Source: Phocaeicola sp.
Lineage (GTDB): Bacteria; Bacteroidota; Bacteroidia; Bacteroidales; Bacteroidaceae
Assembly: GCA_029257865.1 (NCBI GenBank)
Contig: JARIAN010000053.1
Span: forward strand, 30,458 to 94,457
Direction of reading: 5' to 3'
DNA: 64,000 bases
In this document: positions 1 to 9,740 of the stretch, piece by piece
Layout of the letters: each line of letters opens with the position of its first letter
Position numbering within the stretch: position 1 is the first letter of the stretch
The notes under the pieces: generated by a model
Databases searched by the model: none
Seen by the model: only the letters and a program-made list of their open reading frames with translations
Told to the model about the DNA's origin: nothing
Position numbers and translations under genes: made by a program

Positions 1-1
1 T

Positions 2-520
2 CCGGGAAGCGCTTTACCCATGTCGTTTACAGAACGCAACTATTCTCACGGAGTGCTTTGTTTGAAATTGGAGAATGGGGAAGTGATGGAGCCACCTGTA
101 TGGTTAGATTATCAGCTGCTTTATCCGCTCCTTTCTGTTCCTCATAAGCCGGCACCGTTGGAGGAAGTGCTGGGATTGCTTGCTCAGCTGCCTGGAGAGA
201 AAGAAGGACAAGACTCGGCTGTTCCTTATCTGGAGGTCAACGTCTTGCTGGATACACCGGTGGCAGGAATCAGCAAACAGATAGAGGATGCTCTAGACGG
301 AAAGAAAGTGCGTCTTTGCCGTATAACGACCACCTACCGTGTGAAGGTGGAGCAGCAAGATAGTTATACAATGGAGTCGGTAGATGACTTGCTGACACGG
401 AACCCACTTGAAGTGATACGCAAGAGCTATTTGAACAAGCATAAATGTGAGATGCGTGAAGAGTTGTTGGTATTGGCCAATAAAGCCATTGAAGCAGCTA
501 GAAAGGAGGACGAAGAATGA
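2..520 (+). CDS. sbcD: Exonuclease SbcCD subunit D, C-terminal part (5' truncated by window edge)
   Basis: This is the end of SbcD, the Mre11-type nuclease subunit that works with SbcC on DNA ends and hairpins. The reading frame is open from base 2, before the first ATG at 20, and reads PGSALPMSFTERNYSHGV. This is the usual SbcD passage where the phosphoesterase domain passes into the C-terminal cap domain (family knowledge). The phosphoesterase motifs lie outside the window. The stop overlaps the sbcC start in an ATGA at 517-520, so the two are translationally coupled. The ATG at 20 is therefore an internal methionine and not the true start. Confidence 0.9.
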   Translation, partial: PGSALPMSFTERNYSHGVLCLKLENGEVMEPPVWLDYQLLYPLLSVPHKPAPLEEVLGLLAQLPGEKEGQDSAVPYLEVNVLLDTPVAGISKQIEDALDGKKVRLCRITTTYRVKVEQQDSYTMESVDDLLTRNPLEVIRKSYLNKHKCEMREELLVLANKAIEAARKEDEE

Positions 521-3500
521 AACTGTTGAAGATAACTTTATATAACCTGGCATCTTTTGAAGGGGAGCAGGTGATTGATTTGGAGAGTGAACCGCTGAAG
601 AGTGCCGATTTGTTTTCTATTGTAGGTGAAACAGGTAGCGGAAAATCTACTATCCTTGATGCGGTCTGTCTGGCTCTATATGGGGTAGCTCCCCGTTTCT
701 ATGGAGCCGATAACTTCAATTATTATAATAAGGAGAAAAGACCCGACAAGAATAAGGTGCTGGAGCCGGATGACCCCCGTAATATTCTGCGGAAAGGTAC
801 GAAGGAGTGTAGGGCGGAGGTGTCTTTCTTGGCTCGTGACGGTTATCGGTATCGGGCTTGTTGGTCTTGCTCTGTGTCTCGTGTCAATTATACTCGTCCT
901 AACCGCAGGTTGTATCGGTTGGCTCCTAACAAGGAGGGGGTATTGTGCGAAAAGGAGATTGAACTGACAGTGACGGGTGCGTACAAGAAAGGTCATAAGA
1001 ATGTTAATAATGAAGTGCTTGATGCTATTATTGGTCTTGATTATGGACAGTTTACTCGTACGGTGATGCTGGCGCAGAATTCGTTTGCCAATTTTGTGAA
1101 GGCGGACGATAAGGATAAGGCTATCTTGCTGGAGAAGCTGACAGGTACAGAAATCTACACTTCCATAGCTCATAAGATTTATGATTTTTTTAAGCAGGCA
1201 GAACTATCTTATACGGAATTGTATAATGAAGTGAAGGCGTTTGCTGTGCATCAGCTGGATGAAGAGAAACTGGAGGAGGTGACACTCCGGTTACAGAATT
1301 TGGAAAAGGAGATAAAGCAAGGAAGGGAGAAGATTGCTTCACTGGATGAGGCTAAGAAATGGTATGATGCATTGGAACAACTGCGTGGTGTGATGTTGGA
1401 GGCAGATGGGAAATTGAAACTCGTGTCTGCGGAACAAGAGGCATTGGCTGCGAAGAGAAAAGAACTGCTGCGTATGGATGAAGTGGCAGAGGTGCGCGAT
1501 GATTTCAACAAGATGATTTCCTTGAATCAGGAAGTGGGGGATTTGAAGACTCGTCAGGAACAGCAGAAAAAGTTGCTGCAAGAACAGCAGGAGATGGAAG
1601 CAAAGAGTAACGCTCTCCTGGAAGAACAAAAGAGGAGTTGGGAGGAACTGAGAAAGATGTTTGAAGCTTTTTCTCCTAAACTGAAAGAGGCACGTAGACT
1701 GGAAACCGAGATTAAAACCGGAATGGAGCAATTAAGCCGGATGGCAAAAGAGGTGGGAACCAGGAAAGAACGGAGTGCCGGCATCGAAAAAGAAATGACT
1801 GCCATTCGGAAAGAAGCAGATAGGCTAGCAGTTGTGAAGGAGCAGACTGAGGCTTTTTTGCAGCAAATGGAACCTCATCGGCCGATGCTAGACCGTGCCG
1901 GAGCTCTGGTAGAACAATTGTCACGTTTGCAGCATCTGTCGGTGCAAGTTGAGGAAGAGGAACTGGTGTGTGCTCGTTGGATAAAGGAGGCAGGCAGACA
2001 GCAAAAGGAAATTGCGGAGAAACAACTGAGTCTCTCTACTGATGAAAAAGAGTTGGGCCAGCTGAAGAATGAAATTGGGTTGATGGAGCAGCAGCTGCAG
2101 ACAATGGATATTGACCGGATTCAAACTCAGTTGGAACAGACTGCCTTGTGCTATAAGGAATGGGAGCAGGTAGGAAATTTATATCAGGCTATAGCTGATT
2201 TGTGGCAGACAGAGGCGCAAATGGTGGATGAACTGAAAAAGGATGAAAAAGCCTTGATGTCGGTGGAAAAGGAAACTGTCACTTGTCAGAATGAATTGGT
2301 GGAAATTCAACGTGTGTTGCCGGGGATGGAGGAAAGTTATCAGTTGATGACCGGAAGTACGGTAACTGCCTTGCGTGAATCTTTACAGCCGGAGCAGCCT
2401 TGTCCGGTTTGTGGAGCGGTGCACCATCCTTATGCAGACGGCATTGAGAGGGTACTTTCTCCAATGAAGAAGAAATTGGAAGAGAAACGTGAAAGGCAGG
2501 AGGTGTTGAAGAAACGGCTGGAAGATGTAACCGATGGCTTGCAGCTGCAGTTGGCTGAACTGAAAGGAAAGGTCACTGCCCTGAAGAATGGTAGAGAGCA
2601 GCTGGAGGCTAGAAAAATAACATTGGCAGCCGACTGGTTGCAGAAGGCGAATAAACTGGCTGTTCTTCCTGCTACCTTGGATGCTCTCAAGCAGCAGGGT
2701 GTAGATACGGACTGGAAGGTCTTTATTTCTGAGGAGATGGAAAAGGTGGTAGCTCGAGGCAAACAGTTACGAACGGTTCATAATGAGTATACAAAAAAAC
2801 AGACATTATTGTCTGATAGTAGAAGCAAATATGATGCACGGACTGTTGTTTTGCAGAAAGGAACTGAAGAACTGCACACTTTGACAGTGGAGTGGAAACA
2901 GCTTACAGGAGGTGTTGAGCAGAAAGAAAAGGAACTGGAAAAATTGAAAGGTGAAAAAGTGCATTTGAGTGAGGAACTTGCCTTGCAGTTGTCTTTTCCG
3001 GAACTGGCCGGTTTGCTTCATGAAAATATGACGAAGTGTATGGAGCGACTGAAGGAATTAGCCTTGAATTATCAGTCGGCTGTAAGCAAGCAGACAGAAT
3101 TGGTGGCTACGTTGAATGAGCGGAATGTCTTGGTACAGTCCTTGAAAAAACAACAGGGCGAACTGATAGAGGAAATTCAGACTCAGCAACTTCAAATGGC
3201 ATCTCAGCAGGAGGCATGCGGTAAATTGCAGGATGAATATGCAGCATTGCTTGACGGGCAGACGGCAGATGAAGCGGAACAGCAATGGAAAGGACGTCTG
3301 GAGAGTAAAGAGCGGCAGGTTTCTGATGCTGAAAAGAGGCATTTGGTCATAGCTGATGAATATAGTCGTCTGTCTGGCAGTGTGCGCACTTCGGAAGAGT
3401 TGCTGACTAGTAAGATGGATGCTTTGAAGTTGGTCGGTGAGCAGGTAGAGCATTTTATGGTAGCTTATAATGCGAGTCATCCGACACTGGAAGAGCCGTT

Positions 3501-4359
3501 GTCACGGGCCGTTTTGCAGCGTTATTTTGCTTCTTTGCCTTATTGGAACGAAATCCGAGGACAGGTTCGTAAAGTTGATGAGGAGGTGAAAATGTGTCAG
3601 GGTGCGGTACAGGCTCATCAGAGGACATTGGATGCACACTTGGCAAAAGGGAAAGAACAGCACATGATTGTGTGTAATGAAGGGGAAGAAGACCCTCGTC
3701 TTTTGCTTTTGCAGCAAATGGAGCAACTTCAGCAGCAGATTGCAGAGCAAGATGAGGCTCGGCAGTTGGATGGAGGACTGTTGGCTGCCCATAGGAAGAG
3801 TATGGAGCAGATGCAGCAGTGTGCCGAAGAGTTGAACAGGCGAAAGGTGTCTTATGATAACTGGAAAGAACTGAATGATATATTGGGTAATGTAAATGGT
3901 GACAAGTTCCGTGAAACAGCCCAATGTTTTACGTTGCATTTCTTAATTAGACAAGCCAATGAACAGTTGCGTATGCTGAATCGCAGGTATAGTTTGGAAC
4001 AGGTGCCCGATTCGTTAGGAATCCGTGTGGTAGATCACGACCGTGCTGACGAGATGCGTAATATCAGTTCGCTATCGGGTGGAGAGACGTTTTTGATTAG
4101 TTTGGCTTTGGCATTAGGACTTTCATCTCTTTCGTCCCGAAGTATTCCTATGGCCAATCTGTTTGTTGATGAAGGGTTTGGTACTTTGGATAGCAGCAGT
4201 TTGAATTTGGTGATAGATGCCTTGTCGAATTTGCAGTCCATGCAAGGCAAGAAAGTGGGAGTAATCAGTCATACTTCGGAAATGAAAGAGCGTATACGTA
4301 CTCAGATTCAAGTGATAAAGGTAGGAAGTGGAGGTAGAAGTATGCTTCAGGTGAAGTAA
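517..4359 (+). CDS. sbcC: Exonuclease SbcCD subunit C, SMC/Rad50-type ATPase
   Basis: SbcC is the ATPase and coiled-coil subunit of the SbcCD nuclease, which cleaves hairpins and processes double-strand ends. The 1280-residue protein has a Walker A motif GETGSGKS at 37-44, long Glu/Lys/Gln-rich coiled coils, and a CPVC zinc hook at 629-632 almost exactly mid-protein. The C-terminal ATPase half has the signature LSGGE at 1186-1190 and a Walker B region with D1218-E1219. The order is head, coil, hook, coil, head, as in Rad50. It overlaps sbcD by 4 bases. It is longer than the E. coli protein (about 1050 residues) because of the coils. Confidence is very high. Confidence 0.97.
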   Translation: MKLLKITLYNLASFEGEQVIDLESEPLKSADLFSIVGETGSGKSTILDAVCLALYGVAPRFYGADNFNYYNKEKRPDKNKVLEPDDPRNILRKGTKECRAEVSFLARDGYRYRACWSCSVSRVNYTRPNRRLYRLAPNKEGVLCEKEIELTVTGAYKKGHKNVNNEVLDAIIGLDYGQFTRTVMLAQNSFANFVKADDKDKAILLEKLTGTEIYTSIAHKIYDFFKQAELSYTELYNEVKAFAVHQLDEEKLEEVTLRLQNLEKEIKQGREKIASLDEAKKWYDALEQLRGVMLEADGKLKLVSAEQEALAAKRKELLRMDEVAEVRDDFNKMISLNQEVGDLKTRQEQQKKLLQEQQEMEAKSNALLEEQKRSWEELRKMFEAFSPKLKEARRLETEIKTGMEQLSRMAKEVGTRKERSAGIEKEMTAIRKEADRLAVVKEQTEAFLQQMEPHRPMLDRAGALVEQLSRLQHLSVQVEEEELVCARWIKEAGRQQKEIAEKQLSLSTDEKELGQLKNEIGLMEQQLQTMDIDRIQTQLEQTALCYKEWEQVGNLYQAIADLWQTEAQMVDELKKDEKALMSVEKETVTCQNELVEIQRVLPGMEESYQLMTGSTVTALRESLQPEQPCPVCGAVHHPYADGIERVLSPMKKKLEEKRERQEVLKKRLEDVTDGLQLQLAELKGKVTALKNGREQLEARKITLAADWLQKANKLAVLPATLDALKQQGVDTDWKVFISEEMEKVVARGKQLRTVHNEYTKKQTLLSDSRSKYDARTVVLQKGTEELHTLTVEWKQLTGGVEQKEKELEKLKGEKVHLSEELALQLSFPELAGLLHENMTKCMERLKELALNYQSAVSKQTELVATLNERNVLVQSLKKQQGELIEEIQTQQLQMASQQEACGKLQDEYAALLDGQTADEAEQQWKGRLESKERQVSDAEKRHLVIADEYSRLSGSVRTSEELLTSKMDALKLVGEQVEHFMVAYNASHPTLEEPLSRAVLQRYFASLPYWNEIRGQVRKVDEEVKMCQGAVQAHQRTLDAHLAKGKEQHMIVCNEGEEDPRLLLLQQMEQLQQQIAEQDEARQLDGGLLAAHRKSMEQMQQCAEELNRRKVSYDNWKELNDILGNVNGDKFRETAQCFTLHFLIRQANEQLRMLNRRYSLEQVPDSLGIRVVDHDRADEMRNISSLSGGETFLISLALALGLSSLSSRSIPMANLFVDEGFGTLDSSSLNLVIDALSNLQSMQGKKVGVISHTSEMKERIRTQIQVIKVGSGGRSMLQVK

Positions 4360-4509
4360 ATGTATAGAAGTATCGCTTTGCTTTTGCTTATTCCTAACTG
4401 GGTATTTGGGCCCGTATGCAGAGGTTGTGGAACCTGTGTGTGCGGGCCAAAAATTTTATGTCAATACAATAGAAATTGGGAGTTGCTTTTGGAAAGAATG
4501 GGTAACTAG
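4360..4509 (+). CDS. Possible small cysteine-rich protein (49 codons), unproven
   Basis: An ATG directly follows the sbcC stop and opens a 49-codon frame. It has a hydrophobic start (MYRSIALLLLIPNWVFG) followed by a cysteine cluster, CRGCGTCVCGPKILC, with five cysteines in 15 residues. I recognise no family. The cluster coincides with the GC-rich inverted repeat at 4409-4448, so it may be only a by-product of a terminator sequence. No separate promoter or ribosome site is visible, so expression would depend on read-through from sbcC. It is listed because the position and composition are unusual, but a chance frame is more likely. Confidence 0.18.
   Translation: MYRSIALLLLIPNWVFGPVCRGCGTCVCGPKILCQYNRNWELLLERMGN
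4409..4453 (+). terminator. Possible terminator after sbcDC
   Basis: GGCCCG at 4409-4414 pairs with CGGGCC at 4443-4448, and the inner stem has some further pairing. The sequence after it is AAAAATTTT and not a clean T run, so termination may be weak or processing-dependent. Confidence 0.4.
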
Positions 4510-4903
4510 TAAGAAAACATTAGAAAATATGCAAGATAGTTGATGAAATTGAGGGGGATAAAAATTAACATAATAAACTTATTTTTATATTTCACATGAG
4601 GTAGTTGGATAATTGTATTACAAAATGAAAGCATGTTCTCTGTTCTTTATGATGTTGTTGAGTAGAAAAAATAATTTGTGATATATATTTTTGATATTAT
4701 CTGTTTTGTTAACGTTGAAAAGCTTTGTTATTTGTTAATTTGAGCATATCAATTAAATAATATCATAAATTATAGTCGGTAAATAGATAGTATAGGGTGT
4801 TTTTAAGAAGTGTAAATTAAATTATTTTATTAATTGTTGATATTATAAATAGTATCTAATGTGTAAATAGCATAGATTATTATACGTTTTTTATGTATGA
4901 AGT
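4510..4903. other. AT-rich intergenic region upstream of the SusC gene
   Basis: About 400 bases of strongly AT-rich sequence lie between sbcC and the SusC promoter. I see no convincing open frame, RNA gene or repeat in it. It probably holds upstream control sequence for the polysaccharide locus, but no binding site can be named. Confidence 0.5.
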
Positions 4904-4934
4904 TTTGTGATTTTAGAAAATATAATTACTTTTG
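4904..4934 (+). promoter_or_regulatory. Bacteroides-type promoter of the SusC/SusD locus
   Basis: TTTG at 4904-4907 is followed after 19 bases by TACTTTTG at 4927-4934, an exact match to the Bacteroides sigma-ABfr consensus TTTG / TAnnTTTG. Transcription should start near 4940, giving a leader of about 60 bases before the ATG at 4999. Confidence 0.7.
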
Positions 4935-4998
4935 TGCCCATAAAATGATAGCTTATTAATTAATGGTAAGTATAATAAAATGTTAAAACCTTAAATTT

Positions 4999-7900
4999 AT
5001 GAATGTGAGCAAATTCTCCCCGTTGTTTTGTTTGCTAATTGCATCTAACGGAGTGGCATTCGCACTTCCTGAAGATAATTTGGCACAACATGCTACTTCA
5101 GTTTCTGCCCAAGCCGATAAAGTTACGGTATATGGTGTAGTAGTCGATGTGAATGGTGACCCTTTGATTGGTGTGAGCGTCCTTGAGAAAGGAACAACTA
5201 ATGGAACTATTACAGATTTCGATGGCAAATTTCAATTGCAAGCTCAATCAAAATCTAGTCTTGAATTTTCTTATGTAGGCTACAAGGCTTTATGCTTGGT
5301 TGTGAAACCAGACATGGGACATGTCGTGATGCATGAAGATACTGAAGTTTTGGAAGAGGTTGTTGTTACGGCTTTAGGTATTAAACGCTCAGAAAAAGCT
5401 TTGAGTTACAATGTACAGAAAGTTGATAACGATGTCATCACTTCAGTAAAGGATGCAAACTTTGTTAATAGTTTAAGTGGTAAGGTTGCCGGTGTAAATA
5501 TTCAGCGTAGTGCGTCTGGCGTTGGTGGTGGAACTCGTGTGGTAATGCGTGGTAACAAATCTATCAAGGGTGACAATAACGTGTTGTATGTAATTGATGG
5601 TATTCCTATGGGGAATCAGGCCGACCGTGAAGGTGATGGTACAGGGTTTGGAGCAGGTACTACCTCAAGTGAGGGTATTGCTAATTTTAACCCGGAGGAT
5701 ATTGAAAGTTTGTCTGTCCTTACAGGTCCTTCAGCAGCTGCGCTTTATGGAGCAAGTGCAGCAAATGGAGTTATATTGATTAACACGAAGAAAGGTGCCG
5801 AAGGAAAGACCCGTGTGAATGTTTCTTCGTCTGCAGAGTTCTCAAATCCTTTTGTGATGCCAGAATTTCAAAATACGTATGGAAATGTATCTGGGGAAGC
5901 TGCTTCGTGGGGGGATAGGTTAGATATTCCATCTTCATATGAGCCTCGTGATTTTTTCAAAACTGGAACTACCTTTACCAATTCTTTTAATATTTCTACA
6001 GGTAACAATAAGAATCAGACTTATTTGTCAGGAGCTGCGGTAAATTCAAAAGGAATTGTTCCTAACAATAAATACCATCGTTATAATGCTACAGTTCGTA
6101 ATACATCTAAATTGTTCAATGATAAGTTGACCGTAGATGTATCATTTAGCTATGTACGCGAATATGCGAATAATATGTTATCTTATGGTACTTATTTTAA
6201 TCCTATTGTGGGATTGTATCTTTATCCGAGAGGTGAGAACTTTGGAAAGGAAAAATATTTTGAGAGATATGATGCTGAATTAGGATATAATGTACAGTCT
6301 TGGGGACCTGGTGACTTTGGTATTGGTGCTCAAAATCCATACTGGATTGCTTATCGTAACTTGCGTCCAGAGGTGAAAGATCGTTATATGATGTATGCTT
6401 CACTTAAGTATGATATTACAGATTTCCTAAATGTCACTGCACGTGGTCGTTTGGATAATACTTATGCTGAAAAAGAAGATAAGAGGTATGCATCTACTAA
6501 TGGTACTTTTGCTAAACCTAAAGGAAAATATGCTTATTCAAATTCTACTTTCAAACAGAAATATGCTGATGTAATGGTCAATTTTGATAAGCAGTTTGCC
6601 GATTTATATCATGCAACTGTGAACGTTGGTGCTTCTTTTGAAGAGTATGATATGAAAGAAAGAGGATATGGAGGTCAGTTGCTTCTTATTCCGAATAAAT
6701 TTACTTATGACAATATAGATCCAACCACCGGTGTTCCGTTTCAAAAGGGTGGTGATAGTCGTAAGATGAATGCTGCAATTTTTGCCTCTGCCGAATTGTC
6801 TTGGAAATCAGCTTTGTTCTTGACTTTGACGGGGCGTGCAGATAAGCCTTCACAATTAGTAAATTCAGATTATCCTTGGATTTTCTATCCATCAGTTGGG
6901 GTTTCTGCTTTGGTAACAGAATTGCTTCCAGAGCATATCCGTCAGTCAATAGCTCCTACTTTAGGGTTCTTTAAGGTGCGTGCATCATATACAAAGGTAG
7001 GGTCACCAATACCTTATACCGGTTTGACGCCAAATACAATTACCCATAATATGGAAGGTGGAGTGATTAAGCCATTTAAATATTATCCGCTTTCTTCATT
7101 AAAGCCTGAGCAGACTCGTTCTTATGAATTGGGTATTGATACCAAATGGTTTAATAATACAGTTACTTTAGGAGTTACGTTTTATAAATCAAATACCTAT
7201 GATCAATTGCTTGAAGCCAAGTTGTCGGAGTCTTCGGGATATGATTATATGTTTGTGCAAGCAGGAAATGTATCCAATAAAGGACTCGAATTTACTTTGG
7301 GCTATGATCAGACCTTTGGAGAGTTTAATTATAGCACCTCATTTACGGCTACAACCAATAAAAATAAAATTGTAGAGTTGGCTTCAAATGTAAAGAATCC
7401 AATTACAGGTGAAATGCTTGACTTAAGTGATATTAAGGTAGGACGTTTCCGTTTACGTGAAGGAGGGGAAATTGGTACTATTTATGCAGAAGAACGTTTG
7501 AAGAGAGATCAAGATGGTTATATCATTTACAATGAAGGTCAGACTATTGCTACAGAATCTACTGAACCTTATAAATTGGGTAGTGTTAATCCAAAATGGA
7601 ATTTAGGATGGAAAAATGGTTTCTCTTATAAGGGATTTAACTTGAATTTTCTTGTTACAGCCCGTTTGGGAGGTATCGTGATTTCTAAGACACAGGCTAT
7701 GCTTGATCAGTATGGGGTTTCTAAAGTTTCTGCTGATGCAAGAAATGCAGGTGGAGTGATGGTAGGCAATGTATTAGTTAAACCGAAAGATTATTTTGAA
7801 TCAGTAGTTAATTTAGATGCTTATCATGTATATTCTGCAACGAATGTCCGTTTGCAAGAGGCTAGCTTGGGATATACATTCCCTAACAAGTGGTTCAAGG

Positions 7901-8079
7901 GAACTTCTTTCAATAATGTAAGTCTTTCGGTTTATGGTACTAACTTGTGGATGATTTATAATAAAGCACCTTATGACCCGGAATTAACTGCTTCTACTGG
8001 AACATTTGGGCAGGGATATGATTACTTCATGTTGCCAAGCCAAAGAACTTTCGGTGTAAGTTTGAAATTTGGATTCTAA
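4999..8079 (+). CDS. SusC-family TonB-linked outer-membrane receptor
   Basis: This is the outer-membrane import barrel of a polysaccharide utilisation locus; it works with the SusD lipoprotein encoded next to it to take glycans into the periplasm using TonB energy. The 1026-residue protein has a signal peptide (about 1-22), a carboxypeptidase-D-like regulatory domain (about 42-112), a TonB-box segment EEVVVTALG (119-127), a plug domain, and a long barrel ending in an aromatic residue (GVSLKFGF). There is no N-terminal anti-sigma-interacting extension, so it is not of the type controlled by an ECF sigma/anti-sigma pair. Order and downstream endoglycosidase suggest N-linked glycan fragments as the substrate (inference). 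Confidence 0.95.
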   Translation: MNVSKFSPLFCLLIASNGVAFALPEDNLAQHATSVSAQADKVTVYGVVVDVNGDPLIGVSVLEKGTTNGTITDFDGKFQLQAQSKSSLEFSYVGYKALCLVVKPDMGHVVMHEDTEVLEEVVVTALGIKRSEKALSYNVQKVDNDVITSVKDANFVNSLSGKVAGVNIQRSASGVGGGTRVVMRGNKSIKGDNNVLYVIDGIPMGNQADREGDGTGFGAGTTSSEGIANFNPEDIESLSVLTGPSAAALYGASAANGVILINTKKGAEGKTRVNVSSSAEFSNPFVMPEFQNTYGNVSGEAASWGDRLDIPSSYEPRDFFKTGTTFTNSFNISTGNNKNQTYLSGAAVNSKGIVPNNKYHRYNATVRNTSKLFNDKLTVDVSFSYVREYANNMLSYGTYFNPIVGLYLYPRGENFGKEKYFERYDAELGYNVQSWGPGDFGIGAQNPYWIAYRNLRPEVKDRYMMYASLKYDITDFLNVTARGRLDNTYAEKEDKRYASTNGTFAKPKGKYAYSNSTFKQKYADVMVNFDKQFADLYHATVNVGASFEEYDMKERGYGGQLLLIPNKFTYDNIDPTTGVPFQKGGDSRKMNAAIFASAELSWKSALFLTLTGRADKPSQLVNSDYPWIFYPSVGVSALVTELLPEHIRQSIAPTLGFFKVRASYTKVGSPIPYTGLTPNTITHNMEGGVIKPFKYYPLSSLKPEQTRSYELGIDTKWFNNTVTLGVTFYKSNTYDQLLEAKLSESSGYDYMFVQAGNVSNKGLEFTLGYDQTFGEFNYSTSFTATTNKNKIVELASNVKNPITGEMLDLSDIKVGRFRLREGGEIGTIYAEERLKRDQDGYIIYNEGQTIATESTEPYKLGSVNPKWNLGWKNGFSYKGFNLNFLVTARLGGIVISKTQAMLDQYGVSKVSADARNAGGVMVGNVLVKPKDYFESVVNLDAYHVYSATNVRLQEASLGYTFPNKWFKGTSFNNVSLSVYGTNLWMIYNKAPYDPELTASTGTFGQGYDYFMLPSQRTFGVSLKFGF

Positions 8080-8103
8080 TGATTGACCTTAATAGATAAT
8101 AAT

Positions 8104-9723
8104 ATGAAAATTAAGAAGTATATACTACCAGTTGTTTCTATGTTGACTATGGTTTCTTGTAACTATGAAGATGTCAATAAAAATATATATGGAGTATCGG
8201 AAGAAGAAATGAAACAGGGTGGTCTGCTTTATGGCGCACCATTTATGGATATGCAGAAGATGGTGATTCCAATTGGTTCGCCTGTAGAATCTACTGCTCC
8301 AGGTAATGATTTAGCTGTTACTGACATTATGTCGGCTGGCAACTATATTGGTTTTTGGGGTATGAACAATAATTGGAACTTTGGTAATGAAGCAAGTTGG
8401 AACTTTACAGAACCGCGAATGAATTATGCTTACCAAAACCTTTATTCCCGTTTGTTTCGATCATGGAATAGTATTTATCAATACACCAAGGATTCAGAGG
8501 ATGAATCGGACAAAGCAGTGTATGCAGTAGTGAATGTAGTGAAGGTTTTAGGATGGTTGCGTGCTACGGATGTTTTCGGACCAATTGTTTATACTAATGC
8601 AGGTAATGGTGACATTGCACCAAAACTGGATTCTCAAGAAGTGGTATATAAGTCAATGATGGCCGACCTGCATGATGCTGCTAAATATTTGAGCCAATCG
8701 GTGGCTAAGATTTTGCCAGCATACGATGTAATTTATGATGGTAATCCTCAAAATTGGGCAAGGCTAGCTAACTCTTTGTTATTGCGTATGGCTGTACGAG
8801 TACATTTTGTAGATGAGGCTTTGGCGAAGGAATACATTGCTAAGGCTTTGAATCCTGAATTTGGTGGTGTGATAGAAAATGAAACTCAAGAGGCTAAGAT
8901 AAAGAGTACTGAAAAAATGCCTCTGATGAACTCCATGCTTCCAATGGTGGTAGACTACAAAGAGGCTCGTATGGGTACTACCATTTGGGCTTATTTGGAA
9001 GGTTATGGTGATGCTCGACTTCAGACTTATTTTTTGGAGGGGGAATATAATGGAAATCCTTCTTATTTATCGTTACCTCCAACAAATGATCAACCGAAAA
9101 GAGAAGGATATGGTTCTGCTGAATTTGCTTCTAAACCTCGTGTAGATGCCAACTCTCCTTTATATTGGTTGCGCGCTTCTGAAGTTTCTTTCTTGAAAGC
9201 TGAAGCTGCTCTTTATAATTTGATGGATGGAGATGCCAAGACTTTTTATGAAGAAGGTGTGGCGATGTCTTTTAAAGAAAATGGTGCGTCAATGGGGGAC
9301 TATTTAAGTAAGACTACAAAACCTAAAGATGTGGCTCCGTATAACATTCCATTTAATTACAAGTATTCTTGCATAATTAGTACAAACAATGTGACTCCTA
9401 AATGGGAAGATGGAGCCAATCAAGAGAAAAAGTTGCAGCAGATTATTACACAGAAATATTTGGCACTCTACCCTAATGCGGTAGAAGCTTGGACTGAATA
9501 TCGTCGTACCGGCTATCCTTTTTTGATGAAGCCAGCAGATGCTAATGCTTATGCTAGAATCAATGGAAATGCAAAGGCTATTACTCCAGAAAGATTCCGC
9601 TATTCTCCTTTGGAGTATGCGGCAAATACTAATATGAATGAAATCCCTACTTTGTTGAAAGGTGAAGACCAAGGATCTACAAAGTTATGGTGGGTGCGCC
9701 CTAATAGACCTCAACAACCTTAA
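8104..9723 (+). CDS. SusD-like surface glycan-binding lipoprotein
   Basis: SusD proteins sit as a lid on the SusC barrel and bind the glycan. The start chosen is ATG 8104, because it gives a compact lipoprotein signal with the lipobox cysteine at residue 19 (SMLTMVSC); a TTG 21 bases upstream would only add polar residues. The protein is 539 residues and lies 24 bases after the SusC stop. The early CNYEDVNKN and the overall pattern suggest the SusD-like subfamily often found beside GH18 enzymes (SusD_2 type), judged from memory. The substrate is inferred from the next gene. Confidence 0.93.
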   Translation: MKIKKYILPVVSMLTMVSCNYEDVNKNIYGVSEEEMKQGGLLYGAPFMDMQKMVIPIGSPVESTAPGNDLAVTDIMSAGNYIGFWGMNNNWNFGNEASWNFTEPRMNYAYQNLYSRLFRSWNSIYQYTKDSEDESDKAVYAVVNVVKVLGWLRATDVFGPIVYTNAGNGDIAPKLDSQEVVYKSMMADLHDAAKYLSQSVAKILPAYDVIYDGNPQNWARLANSLLLRMAVRVHFVDEALAKEYIAKALNPEFGGVIENETQEAKIKSTEKMPLMNSMLPMVVDYKEARMGTTIWAYLEGYGDARLQTYFLEGEYNGNPSYLSLPPTNDQPKREGYGSAEFASKPRVDANSPLYWLRASEVSFLKAEAALYNLMDGDAKTFYEEGVAMSFKENGASMGDYLSKTTKPKDVAPYNIPFNYKYSCIISTNNVTPKWEDGANQEKKLQQIITQKYLALYPNAVEAWTEYRRTGYPFLMKPADANAYARINGNAKAITPERFRYSPLEYAANTNMNEIPTLLKGEDQGSTKLWWVRPNRPQQP

Positions 9724-9740
9724 ATTAAATAGTAATAGAT

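Noticed and set aside
676-1173. Long open frames on the minus strand inside sbcC and many other genes
   Set aside because: They lie fully inside well-identified genes, have low-complexity composition and no promoter or family resemblance; they are antisense by-products of codon usage.
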